Source of the DNA: CAWFNW01 sp963817405
GTDB lineage: Bacteria; Actinomycetota; Coriobacteriia; Anaerosomatales; Anaerosomataceae
Reading direction: 5' to 3'
Assembly: GCA_963817405.1 (NCBI GenBank)
Contig: CAWFNW010000001.1
Location: 558,001 to 622,000 of the forward strand
DNA length: 64,000 bases
The notes under the pieces: model-generated
The model's input: only the letters and a program-made list of their open reading frames with translations
Databases searched by the model: none
What the model was told of the DNA's origin: nothing
Shown: positions 1 through 8,989 of the stretch, one piece after another
Layout of the letters: every line of letters starts with the position of its first letter
Numbering within the stretch: the stretch's first letter is position 1
Made by a program: the position numbers and the translations under genes

Positions 1-904
1 CCTCGAATGCCACGTCGGCCTTCCAGCCGTACCGATCGCCCACTTTCGCCGAATCGGCGACGTGCTTCAGGACCTGTCCCGGCCGGTCGCCGATATGAGT
101 GATGAGATCGTACGGCACGCCGGCAATGTCGCAGACCATCTCCGCGATCTGCTCGACGCAGATGGCTCGCCCGGTCCCCAGGTTGTACGCGTGGCACGAA
201 CTCGTGTCGAGCGGCGCGTGCAAGATGTCATCGACCGCTCGGCAGGTGTCTTCGACGAAGAGCCAGTCTCGGCAGGCACCGCCCGCGCCGTGAACCGTGA
301 GATCCTTGCCATCGAGCGCGCTCGTGACGAAGCGCGGAACGACCTTCTCGAGGTGCTGGTACGGGCCGTAGTTGTTGAACGGGCGCACGATGACCGCCGG
401 GATGCCCCAGGTGGCCCAGTACGAGTAGACAAGCCGGTCGGCGCCGACCTTCGCGCTCGCATAGGGACTCATCGGGTTCAGGGCATGATCCTCGGTCATC
501 GGCTCGATGAGCGCGTTGCCGTAGACCTCCGAGGTAGAGATGTGGATGAACTTCTTGATGTGCTCGCACTTCACGACCTCGTTGGCGATTGTCTGCGTGC
601 CGAGCACGTCGGTCACGAAGAAGAGCGAGTTGTCGTAGATCGAGCGCGCAACGTGGGACTCGGCGGCGAAGTGGACGATGTGGTCCACTCGGTGAATGAG
701 GTCATGAACGAGATCGGCGTTGGTCACGTTGCCGTACCAGAAGCTGAACCTCGGGTTGTCCCGGAACTCCGCCAGGTTCTCGAGATTGCCGGCATACGTC
801 AGCGCGTCCAGGACGTAGACCTCGTAGTCGGGATGCTCGCTCATGATCCGGCGGACGAAGTTGCTGCCGATGAACCCGGCGCCGCCGGTGACCAGGATGC
901 GCAT
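1..904 (-). CDS. NAD-dependent nucleotide-sugar dehydratase/epimerase, RmlB-like (C-terminus outside window)
   Basis: This is an extended short-chain dehydrogenase acting on a nucleotide sugar, most like dTDP-glucose 4,6-dehydratase. The 301 visible codons start at ATG 904 with MRILVTGGAGFIGSNF, the Rossmann GxxGxxG motif. Residues near 145 give the active-site pair YASAK (YxxxK), followed by RPFNNYGPYQ, typical of the RmlB group. RmlB normally has a Thr-Asp-Glu triad before VYG, in which Asp is the proton donor. Here the motif is ISTSEVYG, so Asp is replaced by Ser, as in UDP-sugar decarboxylases and LegB-type dehydratases. The exact substrate is therefore uncertain. The gene is divergent from the glycosyltransferase at 1027 and belongs to the surface-glycan locus. 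The stop codon lies to the left of the window. Confidence 0.85.
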   Translation of the reverse strand, partial: MRILVTGGAGFIGSNFVRRIMSEHPDYEVYVLDALTYAGNLENLAEFRDNPRFSFWYGNVTNADLVHDLIHRVDHIVHFAAESHVARSIYDNSLFFVTDVLGTQTIANEVVKCEHIKKFIHISTSEVYGNALIEPMTEDHALNPMSPYASAKVGADRLVYSYWATWGIPAVIVRPFNNYGPYQHLEKVVPRFVTSALDGKDLTVHGAGGACRDWLFVEDTCRAVDDILHAPLDTSSCHAYNLGTGRAICVEQIAEMVCDIAGVPYDLITHIGDRPGQVLKHVADSAKVGDRYGWKADVAFE

Positions 905-1026
905 GCGATTGGCTCCCTTCGGGACCGTACGATTCACAGTACCATTCTATGGGATGATGCCTTGGGAGCCGTTGGCGTAAGAGTGGCTGGCCTGCGGCGT
1001 TCCAGGACCCCGGCGGAGGTCGGCAA

Positions 1027-2073
1027 TTGCACCACGCGGCAGCCAGCTTCTCCCCCGTGCTCGGCGACGCTCCAGGTGTCGTCCGTGCTCCGGCGCATGC
1101 GCCCCCCGCGCATCTTCGAGCCTTGGTCATCGGCCAAGCCCGTTGGACCACAGCGGTCGCGTCAGGGCTGAACACGTTTACTGACATCGAAGCCGACGCC
1201 GTCGCCATCAAGACGCTTCGTGACGCCATCGCGATGCTGTCCCCATCGCGCTTCCGCGCTGCAGACGTAATCGTGCGCGTGGGCTTTCGACCGGGAGCCC
1301 GTACCATCCGCGGCCGAGTCTTCGATGCCGTCTTCAGCATGATGCACGCACGCAAGCGCGCCCCAGTTGTCTACTACTGGCTGGGAACGGACGTACAGAA
1401 TCTGGCACGTGACGCTCGCTCAGAAGCCGGACTGTCACGCTTTCGGGCACTCGCGGGCGCGGCGACGCACGTGGCGGATTCCGACGCACTTCGCGAAGAG
1501 CTCGCAGCCATGGGTGTGCCGTCCAGAACGGCATGGCTCCCGGCACCCAACGCACCGCGCGACCGCACTATCGTGCCCGTGCCCGATCGCTTCACGGTCC
1601 TGTCGTACGTCCCAGATGCCCAGGCCGCATTCTACGACGGGCCGACACTCCTCGAGGTCGCGAAACGGATGAAGCACGCCCGCTTCCGCCTTGTCGGCGG
1701 ATCCGGCTCGTGGACGGCGGACGCGCCCGAGAACGTGGAGTTCCTCGGATGGCGCGAGGACATGGACCGACTGTACGAGGAAAGTTCGGTTCTCGTCCGC
1801 TCCCTCGAGCACGATTCGGTGAGCTGCATGGCTATCGAAGCGCTCGCCTTCGGGCGGCCGGTGGTGTACTCCGCGCAACTTCCCGGTACCGTTCACACGA
1901 CCTTCAGCGACGTATCGGAGCTTGAAGGTGCGCTGAGAGGCATCGAGGCACGCATCGAGAGAGGCGACTCCCTCGTGATACCCGAGACGGTCACATGGGC
2001 TCGGAACGTCGCAGACCCGGCGACGTGCTACGGGACGATCGCCGAGGCAATCCGCCGTGCTGCAGGTGCGTAG
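1027..2073 (+). CDS. Glycosyltransferase, GT-B fold (family 4-like)
   Basis: Predicted 348-residue cytoplasmic glycosyltransferase, probably transferring a sugar during exopolysaccharide or glycan repeat assembly. The start is TTG 1027, chosen because a full GGAGGT ribosome site lies at 1015-1020 with a 6-base spacer. The C-terminal half has the GT-B donor-binding pattern: FLGWREDMDRLYEESSVLV followed by EALAFGRPVV, the counterpart of the usual E-x7-E region (here EHDSVSCMAIEALAFG). The N-terminal half has YYWLGTDVQNL, often seen in capsule transferases that bind the acceptor. It is divergent from the RmlB-like gene and runs directly into the next glycosyltransferase. Donor and acceptor sugars cannot be told from sequence. 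Confidence 0.8.
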   Translation: MHHAAASFSPVLGDAPGVVRAPAHAPPAHLRALVIGQARWTTAVASGLNTFTDIEADAVAIKTLRDAIAMLSPSRFRAADVIVRVGFRPGARTIRGRVFDAVFSMMHARKRAPVVYYWLGTDVQNLARDARSEAGLSRFRALAGAATHVADSDALREELAAMGVPSRTAWLPAPNAPRDRTIVPVPDRFTVLSYVPDAQAAFYDGPTLLEVAKRMKHARFRLVGGSGSWTADAPENVEFLGWREDMDRLYEESSVLVRSLEHDSVSCMAIEALAFGRPVVYSAQLPGTVHTTFSDVSELEGALRGIEARIERGDSLVIPETVTWARNVADPATCYGTIAEAIRRAAGA

Positions 2074-2104
2074 GGGTGCCCCCGTTATCGACGAAGCGGC
2101 CATC

Positions 2105-3391
2105 ATGCGAGTAGCCATCGTCAGTCTCGAATTCGTCAACGCACAGCGAACCAGGAGTCTCGCCGAGGCACTGGCGGCCCGTGGGCACCGTGTGACCTTC
2201 TACACCTCCGAACCGGATTCCCAGGCGCCCAAGTACCAGGTGATCTCGATCCCGTTCACACGAGCAACGGCTCGCGTGCGGTCCGCGGCGCGGCTCTCTG
2301 CCGATGCCAACCTCGCACGGGTAGCGCGCGAACGCGGTCGAATCGCCGAACGCGTAGTGAGTCTCGCCGCGCGCACCTTCGAGACGCTCACGCAGTTCCC
2401 TGACAAGTACCGCGCCTGGATTCCAGCCGTGCGCGCGTGGCTGCGCGCCAATCCGCACGCACTCGACGGGACCGACGTCATCGTCGCGTCGACGCCGCCG
2501 CCCTCCGCGTTGTTCATCGGTCGCCTGTTCGCCGACGCGTCAGGAGCGACACTCGTGTATGACTTCCGCGATCTGTGGACTGATAACCCGAGCTACCCCT
2601 ACGGCACCGCTCGCAAGATGCTCGACAGAATTGCCGAGCGCTCAATGATGAAGGCCCCTCGTGCAGCCATAGCCGCCACGAATTCCTTCGCCGACACGCT
2701 GAGCGCTCGTAACCCGGGCCTGCGTGTCCGCGCTGTGTACACGGGCGTCGATCCCACCCCTTGGGTGGGTTTGCCTGCCCGCGCACCTGACGGGTGTCTG
2801 GTGTTCGGCCATTTCGGCGTGTGGTATCCGCACAAGCGATCCATCAGACCGCTGTTGGAGTCGCTCAGGCGCCTCGTCGACGCAGACGCAGTCCAGCTTG
2901 ACCGAGTGTCGATCCGGTTGTGGGGCAACGGTACGGACGAGGAGACACGGGAGGCAACCCGAACACTTGGCATGACCAGCGTCGTCGATGACCGTGGGTG
3001 GCTTGAGCCGAGTGATGTGGCGGCCGGGCTCGCGCGTGTGGACGTGGCCCTCCTGCTGGCCTGGCCCGAAGACATCACCAGCGTCCCGCTGAAGACGCAC
3101 GGCTACATCGCCTCGGGCAAGCCGGTTCTGGTGCTTGGGGCTAGTCCCGACAGCGAGATGGCTTCGGTGCTGCGTGGATTGGCCGGAGTCACCCTCGCAT
3201 TCACGCCCGAAGACGTCGACACTGCGGTCCTCGAGTACTGGTATGCCGCCTCAACGGGGCAGCCGATGAGTTGGGCCCTCGATGAGCGGCCGCTGCCCGT
3301 CTCGCAGGAGTCTATGGTCAACGGTCTTCTCGACCTCCTGCAGGCCGCAGGCGGGTCGCATGGCGGTCCGTCAGGTAGCATGTCGTCATGA
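2105..3391 (+). CDS. Glycosyltransferase family 4
   Basis: Predicted 428-residue GT-B glycosyltransferase. I chose ATG 2105 because the protein then opens MRVAIVSLEFVNAQRT, the first beta strand of the fold. An upstream in-frame GTG at 2057 would overlap the previous gene and add 16 unstructured residues. The N-terminal domain contains YDFRDLWTDNPSYPY, a motif common in WbuB/WcaI-like transferases. The C-terminal domain has FGHFGVWYPHKRSI and then a nucleotide-sugar-binding region ending IASGKPVLVLG. It is probably co-transcribed with the glycosyltransferases on either side and acts on a lipid-linked or nascent polysaccharide. Substrate unknown. Confidence 0.8.
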   Translation: MRVAIVSLEFVNAQRTRSLAEALAARGHRVTFYTSEPDSQAPKYQVISIPFTRATARVRSAARLSADANLARVARERGRIAERVVSLAARTFETLTQFPDKYRAWIPAVRAWLRANPHALDGTDVIVASTPPPSALFIGRLFADASGATLVYDFRDLWTDNPSYPYGTARKMLDRIAERSMMKAPRAAIAATNSFADTLSARNPGLRVRAVYTGVDPTPWVGLPARAPDGCLVFGHFGVWYPHKRSIRPLLESLRRLVDADAVQLDRVSIRLWGNGTDEETREATRTLGMTSVVDDRGWLEPSDVAAGLARVDVALLLAWPEDITSVPLKTHGYIASGKPVLVLGASPDSEMASVLRGLAGVTLAFTPEDVDTAVLEYWYAASTGQPMSWALDERPLPVSQESMVNGLLDLLQAAGGSHGGPSGSMSS

Positions 3392-3444
3392 GCCATCCGA
3401 CAGAGACCACCTCGCCGATGCCTGAGATGGGACTGCCCGCATGA
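3388..3444 (+). CDS. 18-codon micro-ORF bridging two glycosyltransferase genes
   Basis: An ATG at 3388 overlaps the TGA of the preceding gene (ATGA). The reading frame encodes 18 residues (MSHPTETTSPMPEMGLPA) and ends in a TGA at 3442-3444 that overlaps the ATG of the next gene at 3441 (again ATGA). This places a tiny reading frame exactly between two genes with stop-start overlaps at both ends, as expected for translational coupling. No function is recognised. It may simply keep ribosomes on the message between the two transferases, or it may be chance. Confidence 0.3.
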   Translation: MSHPTETTSPMPEMGLPA

Positions 3445-4589
3445 CCTCCGCCCTCTTCGTGACGACCGTCCCCATCACGCTCGAGGCGTTTCTCGTACCG
3501 TTTGCCGAGCACTTTCGATCACAGGGATGGCGGGTCGACGCGCTCGCCAACGGCGCGAGCACCCACGCGCCGATCGCGGATGCGTTCGACGCCCGGTACG
3601 ACGTGGCATGGAGCCGCAACCCTCTCGATCCGCGCAACCTTCTCGGTACCGCGGCTGCGGTACGCCGCATCGTGCGCGCAGGCAACTACGACCTCGTGCA
3701 CGTGCACACGCCGATCGCGGCGTTCGTGACACGCTGGGCGCTGCGATCACCCCCGCGCGCCGAGCGACCGATCGTGATCTATACCGCCCACGGCTTCCAC
3801 TTCTACGAGGGTCAGAAGCCGCTCCCCCACTGGGTCTACCGGTCGATGGAGCGTCTCGCCGCGCCGTGGACCGACTACCTCGTCACCATCAACGCGGAAG
3901 ACGAGCACGCCGCCCGCACCCTTGGCGGCATCACGCCCGAGCGCGTGGCCCGCATCCCCGGCATCGGCGTCGACGTCGGCCGTTTCGCCGAGGGTTCCGT
4001 CAGTGAGGAGACGGCCACAGCCGTTCGCAGTGGCCTCGACATCCCCGCCGGTGCCTTCGTGCTCGCCATGGTCGCCGAATTCTCGCCGGTAAAGCGGCAC
4101 GAGCATCTCTTGCAGGCGCTCGCGCTCGTGCGCGACCCGCGCGTGATGCTCGTGCTCGTCGGCGATGGCCCGCTCGAAGCACGCATTCGCGCTCGCGTGC
4201 AGGAACTCGGGCTCGCGACGCGCGTCCGCTTCGCGGGCTACCGCCGCGATGTCCCGGCGATCCTCGCCGCGTCCGACGCGCTCGTCCTCGTCTCCGAGCG
4301 CGAGGGCCTCAACCGCTCGGTGCTCGAGGCCATGGCGGCCGGCCGCCCTGTCATCGGGACCGGCACTCGCGGCATCGCGGACGCCGTCGGCGACGATGGC
4401 GGATGGATCGTTCCGAAGAACGACGTCGCTGCGCTTGCAGCGGCGATCGACGCAGCCGCCGCGAACCCTGCCGAGGTCGTGCGACGTGGCGCCGCGGCGC
4501 GCGCGCACGCCGAGACCGAGTTCGCCCTCCCCCGCATCATCGCGGAATACGAGGAGCTCTACCGTGAAGCGCTCGCATCGCGTGTATGA
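3441..4589 (+). CDS. Glycosyltransferase family 4 (PglA/WbnK-like)
   Basis: Predicted 382-residue retaining glycosyltransferase with the full GT4 layout. The N-terminal acceptor domain contains VHVHTPIAAFVTRW and YTAHGFHFYEGQKPLPHW, the latter characteristic of the group next to bacillosamine and undecaprenyl-phosphate sugar transferases. A central IPGIGVDVGRF follows, and then the donor domain with EREGLNRSVLEAMAAGRPV (the E-x7-E motif). Its 3' end overlaps the start of the pglC-like gene at 4564, so the two are translationally coupled. The context suggests it adds the second sugar to undecaprenyl-diphosphate-diNAcBac or a similar lipid-linked starter. Confidence 0.85.
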   Translation: MTSALFVTTVPITLEAFLVPFAEHFRSQGWRVDALANGASTHAPIADAFDARYDVAWSRNPLDPRNLLGTAAAVRRIVRAGNYDLVHVHTPIAAFVTRWALRSPPRAERPIVIYTAHGFHFYEGQKPLPHWVYRSMERLAAPWTDYLVTINAEDEHAARTLGGITPERVARIPGIGVDVGRFAEGSVSEETATAVRSGLDIPAGAFVLAMVAEFSPVKRHEHLLQALALVRDPRVMLVLVGDGPLEARIRARVQELGLATRVRFAGYRRDVPAILAASDALVLVSEREGLNRSVLEAMAAGRPVIGTGTRGIADAVGDDGGWIVPKNDVAALAAAIDAAAANPAEVVRRGAAARAHAETEFALPRIIAEYEELYREALASRV

Positions 4590-5217
4590 CGCCGTCAAGC
4601 GGGTCGGCGACGTCATCGTCGCCGCGCTGCTCCTCGTCATACTGAGCCCACTCCTGCTGGTCGTGGCGATCCTCGTGCGCGCGAAGCTGGGACCCCCGGT
4701 GCTCTTCAAGCAGCTGCGTCCGGGTCGCAACGCAAAGGTATTTGCGCTCTACAAGTTCCGCACGATGACCACCGCATGCGGTCCGAGCGACGTGGACGCG
4801 GTCGCCAGCGACGCCCAGCGTCTGACTCCGCTGGGACGATTCCTGCGCGCCTCCTCTATCGATGAGCTCCCCGAGTTGTGGAACGTGCTGCTCGGCCAGA
4901 TGAGCATCGTCGGTCCCCGTCCGCTGCTGCGCGAGTACCTGGACCGCTACACGCCAGAGCAGGCCAGGCGACACGAGGTGCGTCCCGGCATCACCGGCTG
5001 GGCGCAGGTGAACGGTCGGAACGCAGTGTTGTGGGCGGACCGCTTCGCGATGGACGTGTGGTACGTGGACAACCGCTCCCTCACCGTGGACCTGCGGATC
5101 CTCTGGCGCACGGCAGCTGCCGTGCTCAAACATGAGGGCGTTTCCGCCGACGGACATGCGACAATGGAACCGTTCGATCCTGAGCGTATCGGCTCGTCCA
5201 AGGAGCGTGACCTGTGA
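4564..5217 (+). CDS. pglC: Undecaprenyl-phosphate sugar phosphotransferase, PglC-like
   Basis: Small monotopic phosphoglycosyl transferase of 217 residues that starts glycan assembly by moving a phospho-sugar (here probably UDP-diNAc-bacillosamine) to undecaprenyl phosphate at the inner membrane face. Start is GTG 4564, with GAGGAG at 4551-4556 and a 7-base spacer. A single hydrophobic segment spans residues 16-38. It is followed by KFRTM at 64-68, the signature SSIDELPELWNVLLGQMSIV with the catalytic Asp-Glu, and then GPRPL. The short length and the absence of the extra helices of WcaJ/WbaP fit PglC. The next genes are pglD, pglE and pglF homologues with 4-base overlaps, which supports the bacillosamine assignment. 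Confidence 0.85.
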   Translation: MKRSHRVYDAVKRVGDVIVAALLLVILSPLLLVVAILVRAKLGPPVLFKQLRPGRNAKVFALYKFRTMTTACGPSDVDAVASDAQRLTPLGRFLRASSIDELPELWNVLLGQMSIVGPRPLLREYLDRYTPEQARRHEVRPGITGWAQVNGRNAVLWADRFAMDVWYVDNRSLTVDLRILWRTAAAVLKHEGVSADGHATMEPFDPERIGSSKERDL

Positions 5218-5825
5218 GGCTGTTGGTCGTTGGCGCGGGTGGCCACGCAAAGGTCGTCATTGACACCGCCAGAACCGCCGGCATTTCGATAGCGGGCGTG
5301 GTCGGTACCTCGGACGACGCTCCGGAGATCCTGGGCGTCCCGGTCTCGCCCTCGGCCGACGGTATCGAGTGCGACGGCTTCATCGTGGCCGTCGGCAACA
5401 ACCGCATGCGCGCCCGCTTGCACGGCGAGTATCTCGAGCGAGGCCTTGCGCCCGTGAGCGTCATCCACCCCTCGGCCGTCATCGCGCCGAGTGTCGTCAT
5501 CGGCGCCGGCACCTTCGTCGCCGCTGGCGTGATTGTGAATGTGGACGCGCGGATCGGTGCGGACGCCATCCTCAACACGGGTTGCACCGTGGATCACGAC
5601 TGCGTCATCGGCGACCACGCGCTGGTGGGCCCCACTGCAAGCCTGTGCGGCGAGTCACGCATTGGTGTCGGCGTGACCTTCGGGGCCGGCGCATCAATCA
5701 TCCCCGTCAAGCGCGTCGGCGACTGGTCGACTATCGGTGCGGGCGCAGCTGTCGTCGAGAACGTGCCCTCCGGTGTCGTGTACGCCGGCGTGCCGGCCCG
5801 GCAGGTCGGAACGGTGGAGGTCTGA
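5214..5825 (+). CDS. pglD: UDP-4-amino-sugar N-acetyltransferase, PglD-like
   Basis: Acetyltransferase of 203 residues of the sialic acid O-acyltransferase NeuD/PglD group. It would acetylate the 4-amino group of UDP-4-amino-trideoxy-GlcNAc using acetyl-CoA to give UDP-diNAc-bacillosamine. The N-terminal Rossmann-like domain begins MRLLVVGAGGHAKVV, the family signature. The C-terminal part is a left-handed beta helix of hexapeptide repeats. It includes TVDHDC, whose His is the expected catalytic base, and ends YAGVPARQVG. GTG 5214 overlaps the TGA of pglC (GTGA). It sits in the same operon as pglC, pglE and pglF. Confidence 0.88.
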   Translation: MRLLVVGAGGHAKVVIDTARTAGISIAGVVGTSDDAPEILGVPVSPSADGIECDGFIVAVGNNRMRARLHGEYLERGLAPVSVIHPSAVIAPSVVIGAGTFVAAGVIVNVDARIGADAILNTGCTVDHDCVIGDHALVGPTASLCGESRIGVGVTFGAGASIIPVKRVGDWSTIGAGAAVVENVPSGVVYAGVPARQVGTVEV

Positions 5826-5827
5826 GC

Positions 5828-7050
5828 GTGCCGTCGCAACTCGCAATCGACGGCGGTCGACCCGTGCGCACGGCGCCGATGCCCCGATGGCCCGCACCGG
5901 GCGACGCTGAGATCGCCGCCGTGACTGATGTCCTTCGATCTGGTCGCCTCAACTACTGGACGGGTACCGAGGCACGCACCTTCGAACGCGAGTACGCGGC
6001 GTCCCTGGGCCGCGCTCACGGAATCGCCGTCGCAAACGGCACGCTAGCGCTTGAGCTTGCTCTGCGAGCATTCGGCATCGGTGCGGGCGACGACGTGATC
6101 GTCCCTAGCCGCACCTTCATCGCGACGGCGAGTGCGGTCGTTGCGGTCGGAGCCCGGCCGGTGGTCGGCGGATATCGACATCGACAGCAACAACATGACC
6201 GCTGTGACCGTCGGCGCTGTGCTCACGGACCGAACTCGCGCAGTCATCCCCGTCCATCTCGGCGGCTGGCCCGTGGACATGGACCCGCTCCTGGCTCTCG
6301 CCCGGAAGCACGACCTCATCGTGATCGAGGACTGCGCACAGGCGCATGGCGGTGCGTACAAGGGGCGCCCCGTCGGCTGCGCTCGGCAGTCACGCAGCGG
6401 CATTCTCGTTCTGTCAGGACAAGATCCTCCCGACCGGCGAGGGCGGCATGCTTGTGCTCGACGACGACGCGGCGCACGAGCGCGCGTGGGACTACAAGGA
6501 CCACGGCAAGTCCCTCACAAGAGCCAACGATCCTGCGTTCGCCGGCGCCGGGACGTCCTACAGATGGCTCGTCGACAGCTTCGGCAGCAACTGGCGGATG
6601 GATGAGATGTCCGCCGCCGTCGGGCGGGTGGGTCTGCGGGCGCTTCCCCAGTGGCACGAGGCGCGCACCAAGAACGCGCATCGTCTCGCCGACGGCCTGG
6701 AGGAGACGCGGGGTCTTCTCCTCCCCATGCCGCGCGAGGGCACCATCCACGCCTTTTACCGGCTCTACGCGCGCGTGGTGCCCGAGGATCTCACGCCCGG
6801 ATGGACCCGCGACCTGATCACGGCGGCGATCGTCGCTGAGGGCGTCCCCGTACAGTACGGGTCGTGCGCCGAGCTCTACCGCGAGGAAGCGTTCGTCCGG
6901 GCGGGCCTCGGCCCGGCAGAGCGGTTTGCCGGCGCCTCGTTCGTGCACGAGACGTCTGTCGCCTTCTTCGTGCACCCCACGTTGGGAGATGGCGATATCG
7001 ACGACACCATCGCCGCCGTCCGGAGGGTGATGGCGGTGGCTGCGCGGTGA
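5828..7050 (+). pseudogene. pglE: PLP-dependent UDP-4-keto-sugar aminotransferase, PglE-like, with two frameshifts
   Basis: DegT/DnrJ/EryC1/StrS-family aminotransferase that would convert the 4-keto product of PglF to the 4-amino sugar. Start GTG 5828 lies 2 bases after the pglD stop. The coding frame is broken twice. The first break is at about 6166-6170, where one extra G sits between ARPVV and ADIDIDSNN. The second is at about 6378, where one extra base sits between YKGRPVG and LGSHAAAFSF. Removing one base at each site gives a continuous 406-residue protein with the PLP lysine in FSFCQDKILPTGEGG and the aspartate of VIEDCAQAHGG. The rest is well conserved and the flanking genes are intact, so sequencing errors are likelier than true decay. 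Confidence 0.85.
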
Positions 7051-8915
7051 CGCTCCGTACGCTCTACGCGCGCGCCCGGGCCACGGGACGGCTGTGGAAC
7101 ACGCTGCTCGTCTTCATCGATGCCGGCGTAGTACTCGTCGCAACGGTGCTCGCATACTATGCGCGCTTTGAGGGACCCGCCCCTGAGCCGTTCGCGCGGT
7201 GGGTCGGGCCCCTCATAGGCGCCGCCGTCATCACCTACGGGACCGCGCTTGCCATCGCCGGCCTCTACCGCCTGGTGCTCCGATACGTCGGTGTCGACAC
7301 GCTCTTGAAGCTCCTCGGCGCGGTCGTCATCAGCGCGGCATTGCTCATCGTCCTGGACATCGCCGTCCCGCGAGAGACCGTCGTACGACCGGTCCCGTTC
7401 GGGGTGCTCTTTATCCAGGCGATCCTCGTCTTCCTCGGCGCCTCCGCCGCGCGGCTCGGCGCTCGCATCATCGTGTTCCTGCAGGCATCACGGCGCAGCG
7501 ATCGGCGTCGCATCCTCATCCTCGGCGCCGGCAGTGCCGGTTCGCTCCTGCACCGTGAGATCCAGAACCGTCCCGACCTGGAGCTGCAGGTCGTCGGGTT
7601 TCTCGACGACGATCGCGGTCTGAAGGGTCGAACGCTGAACGGCGTCCGGGTGCTCGGCACGACGGAAGAGCTTGCTGAGCTCGTGCGGAGGCACGGTGTC
7701 GAGGAGATCATCGTCGCGATGCCCTCCTCCCCCCGCGAGACCGTACGACGCATCCTTAACGCTGCCGCGGACGCCGGCGTCCAGACGCGCGTGATGCCCG
7801 AGCTCGTCATCGCTCGCGGCGCCGTGAGTCTGCGCGACCTGCGGAGCGTCGACGTCGAGGACCTCCTCGGCCGCGAGCCTACCCCCATCGACGTCGAGCA
7901 GGTGCGCGAAACGATCGCGGGCAAGGTCGTGGCGGTCACGGGCGCCGCCGGCTCCATCGGGTCCGAGCTGTGCCGCCAGATCGTGGGGATGGCGCCCGAC
8001 CGCCTGCTCCTGATCGACATCGATGAAACGCGCCTCTATGAGCTGTGGCTCGAGCTTGGGGGTCCGTCGTCCGACACGGCCGTCATGTGCGTCTGTGACA
8101 TCCGCGACCGGGATCGCCTCGACGCGGTGATCGGCGAACACAAACCCGCGCTGCTCCTCCACGCAGCCGCGTACAAGCACGTCCCGCTCATGGAGCTCGC
8201 CCCCGCTGAGGCCGTGAAGACGAATGTCCTCGGCACTCGCAACGTGATCGAGGTGTGCGAGCGGCGCGGCGTCGGGCGTTTCGTGCTCATCTCCACCGAC
8301 AAAGCGTGCGCCCCTGTCAACATCATGGGTCTCACCAAGTCGCTCGCTGAACGGCTCATGCTCGTCGCGACTCGGGGGGACGCCTTGGAGGCTGTCGCCG
8401 TTCGCTTCGGGAACGTGCTCGCAAGCCGCGGTTCGGTCGTCCCGATCTTCCAGGAGCAGCTCCGTCATGGCCGGCCGCTCACCGTCACGCACCGAGAGGT
8501 GACACGCTACTTCATGACCATCCCCGAGGCATCACGCCTCGTCTTGCAGGCGCAGGCCATCGGAAGCGGCGGGGACATCTTCGTCCTTGAGATGGGCGAA
8601 CCGGTGAAGATCGTCGATCTCGCCCGAAAGATGATCGCACTGTCCGGCGTACCAGCCGATATCGAGTTCGTGGGCCTGAGGCCCGGCGAGAAGCTTCACG
8701 AGGTGCTCGTGAACGGCAGCGAGGTTCTCTTGCCGACCGAGCGGGAGAAGATCCGGCGCGTCGATTGCGTCACGCCGCCGAACGACCAATTCGACGCCGA
8801 CATCGGCGAGCTCATGGCCTGCGCCGTTGCAGGTGACGCTGAGCTCCTGCGCGTGCTCTTCGAGCGCCTCGAACCCGGCTTCGCCGAGCGCGCGTCAGAC
8901 CCGGGTACACCCTAG
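7047..8915 (+). CDS. pglF: Membrane-bound UDP-GlcNAc 4,6-dehydratase, PglF/WbpM/CapD family
   Basis: Predicted 622-residue inner-membrane protein that dehydrates UDP-GlcNAc to the UDP-4-keto-6-deoxy sugar, the first step of bacillosamine synthesis. About four hydrophobic helices occupy residues 15-145. A CoA-binding-like Rossmann domain follows with ILGAGSAGSL near 157. The catalytic SDR domain begins VTGAAGSIGSE near 297 and has ISTDKACAPVNIMGLTK near 415, holding the Asp-Lys and Met...Lys catalytic residues of this short-triad family. The start GTG 7047 overlaps the pglE stop (GTGA). The end of the gene closes the pglC-D-E-F operon. Length matches full-length PglF/WbpM proteins (about 590-665). 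Confidence 0.9.
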   Translation: MTLRTLYARARATGRLWNTLLVFIDAGVVLVATVLAYYARFEGPAPEPFARWVGPLIGAAVITYGTALAIAGLYRLVLRYVGVDTLLKLLGAVVISAALLIVLDIAVPRETVVRPVPFGVLFIQAILVFLGASAARLGARIIVFLQASRRSDRRRILILGAGSAGSLLHREIQNRPDLELQVVGFLDDDRGLKGRTLNGVRVLGTTEELAELVRRHGVEEIIVAMPSSPRETVRRILNAAADAGVQTRVMPELVIARGAVSLRDLRSVDVEDLLGREPTPIDVEQVRETIAGKVVAVTGAAGSIGSELCRQIVGMAPDRLLLIDIDETRLYELWLELGGPSSDTAVMCVCDIRDRDRLDAVIGEHKPALLLHAAAYKHVPLMELAPAEAVKTNVLGTRNVIEVCERRGVGRFVLISTDKACAPVNIMGLTKSLAERLMLVATRGDALEAVAVRFGNVLASRGSVVPIFQEQLRHGRPLTVTHREVTRYFMTIPEASRLVLQAQAIGSGGDIFVLEMGEPVKIVDLARKMIALSGVPADIEFVGLRPGEKLHEVLVNGSEVLLPTEREKIRRVDCVTPPNDQFDADIGELMACAVAGDAELLRVLFERLEPGFAERASDPGTP

Positions 8916-8989
8916 CCGGCGCGAGCCGCTCAGCACCATCAGGTCGCCCGTCGCGACCGCGCCCGCCGTACGCTCTGGCCGCTCGCGGG

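Noticed and set aside
5369..6817. A 482-residue open frame overlapping pglD and pglE
   Set aside because: Only the part from 5828 to about 6168 encodes protein (PglE N-terminus). The rest is out-of-frame sequence before the GTG and after the first frameshift.
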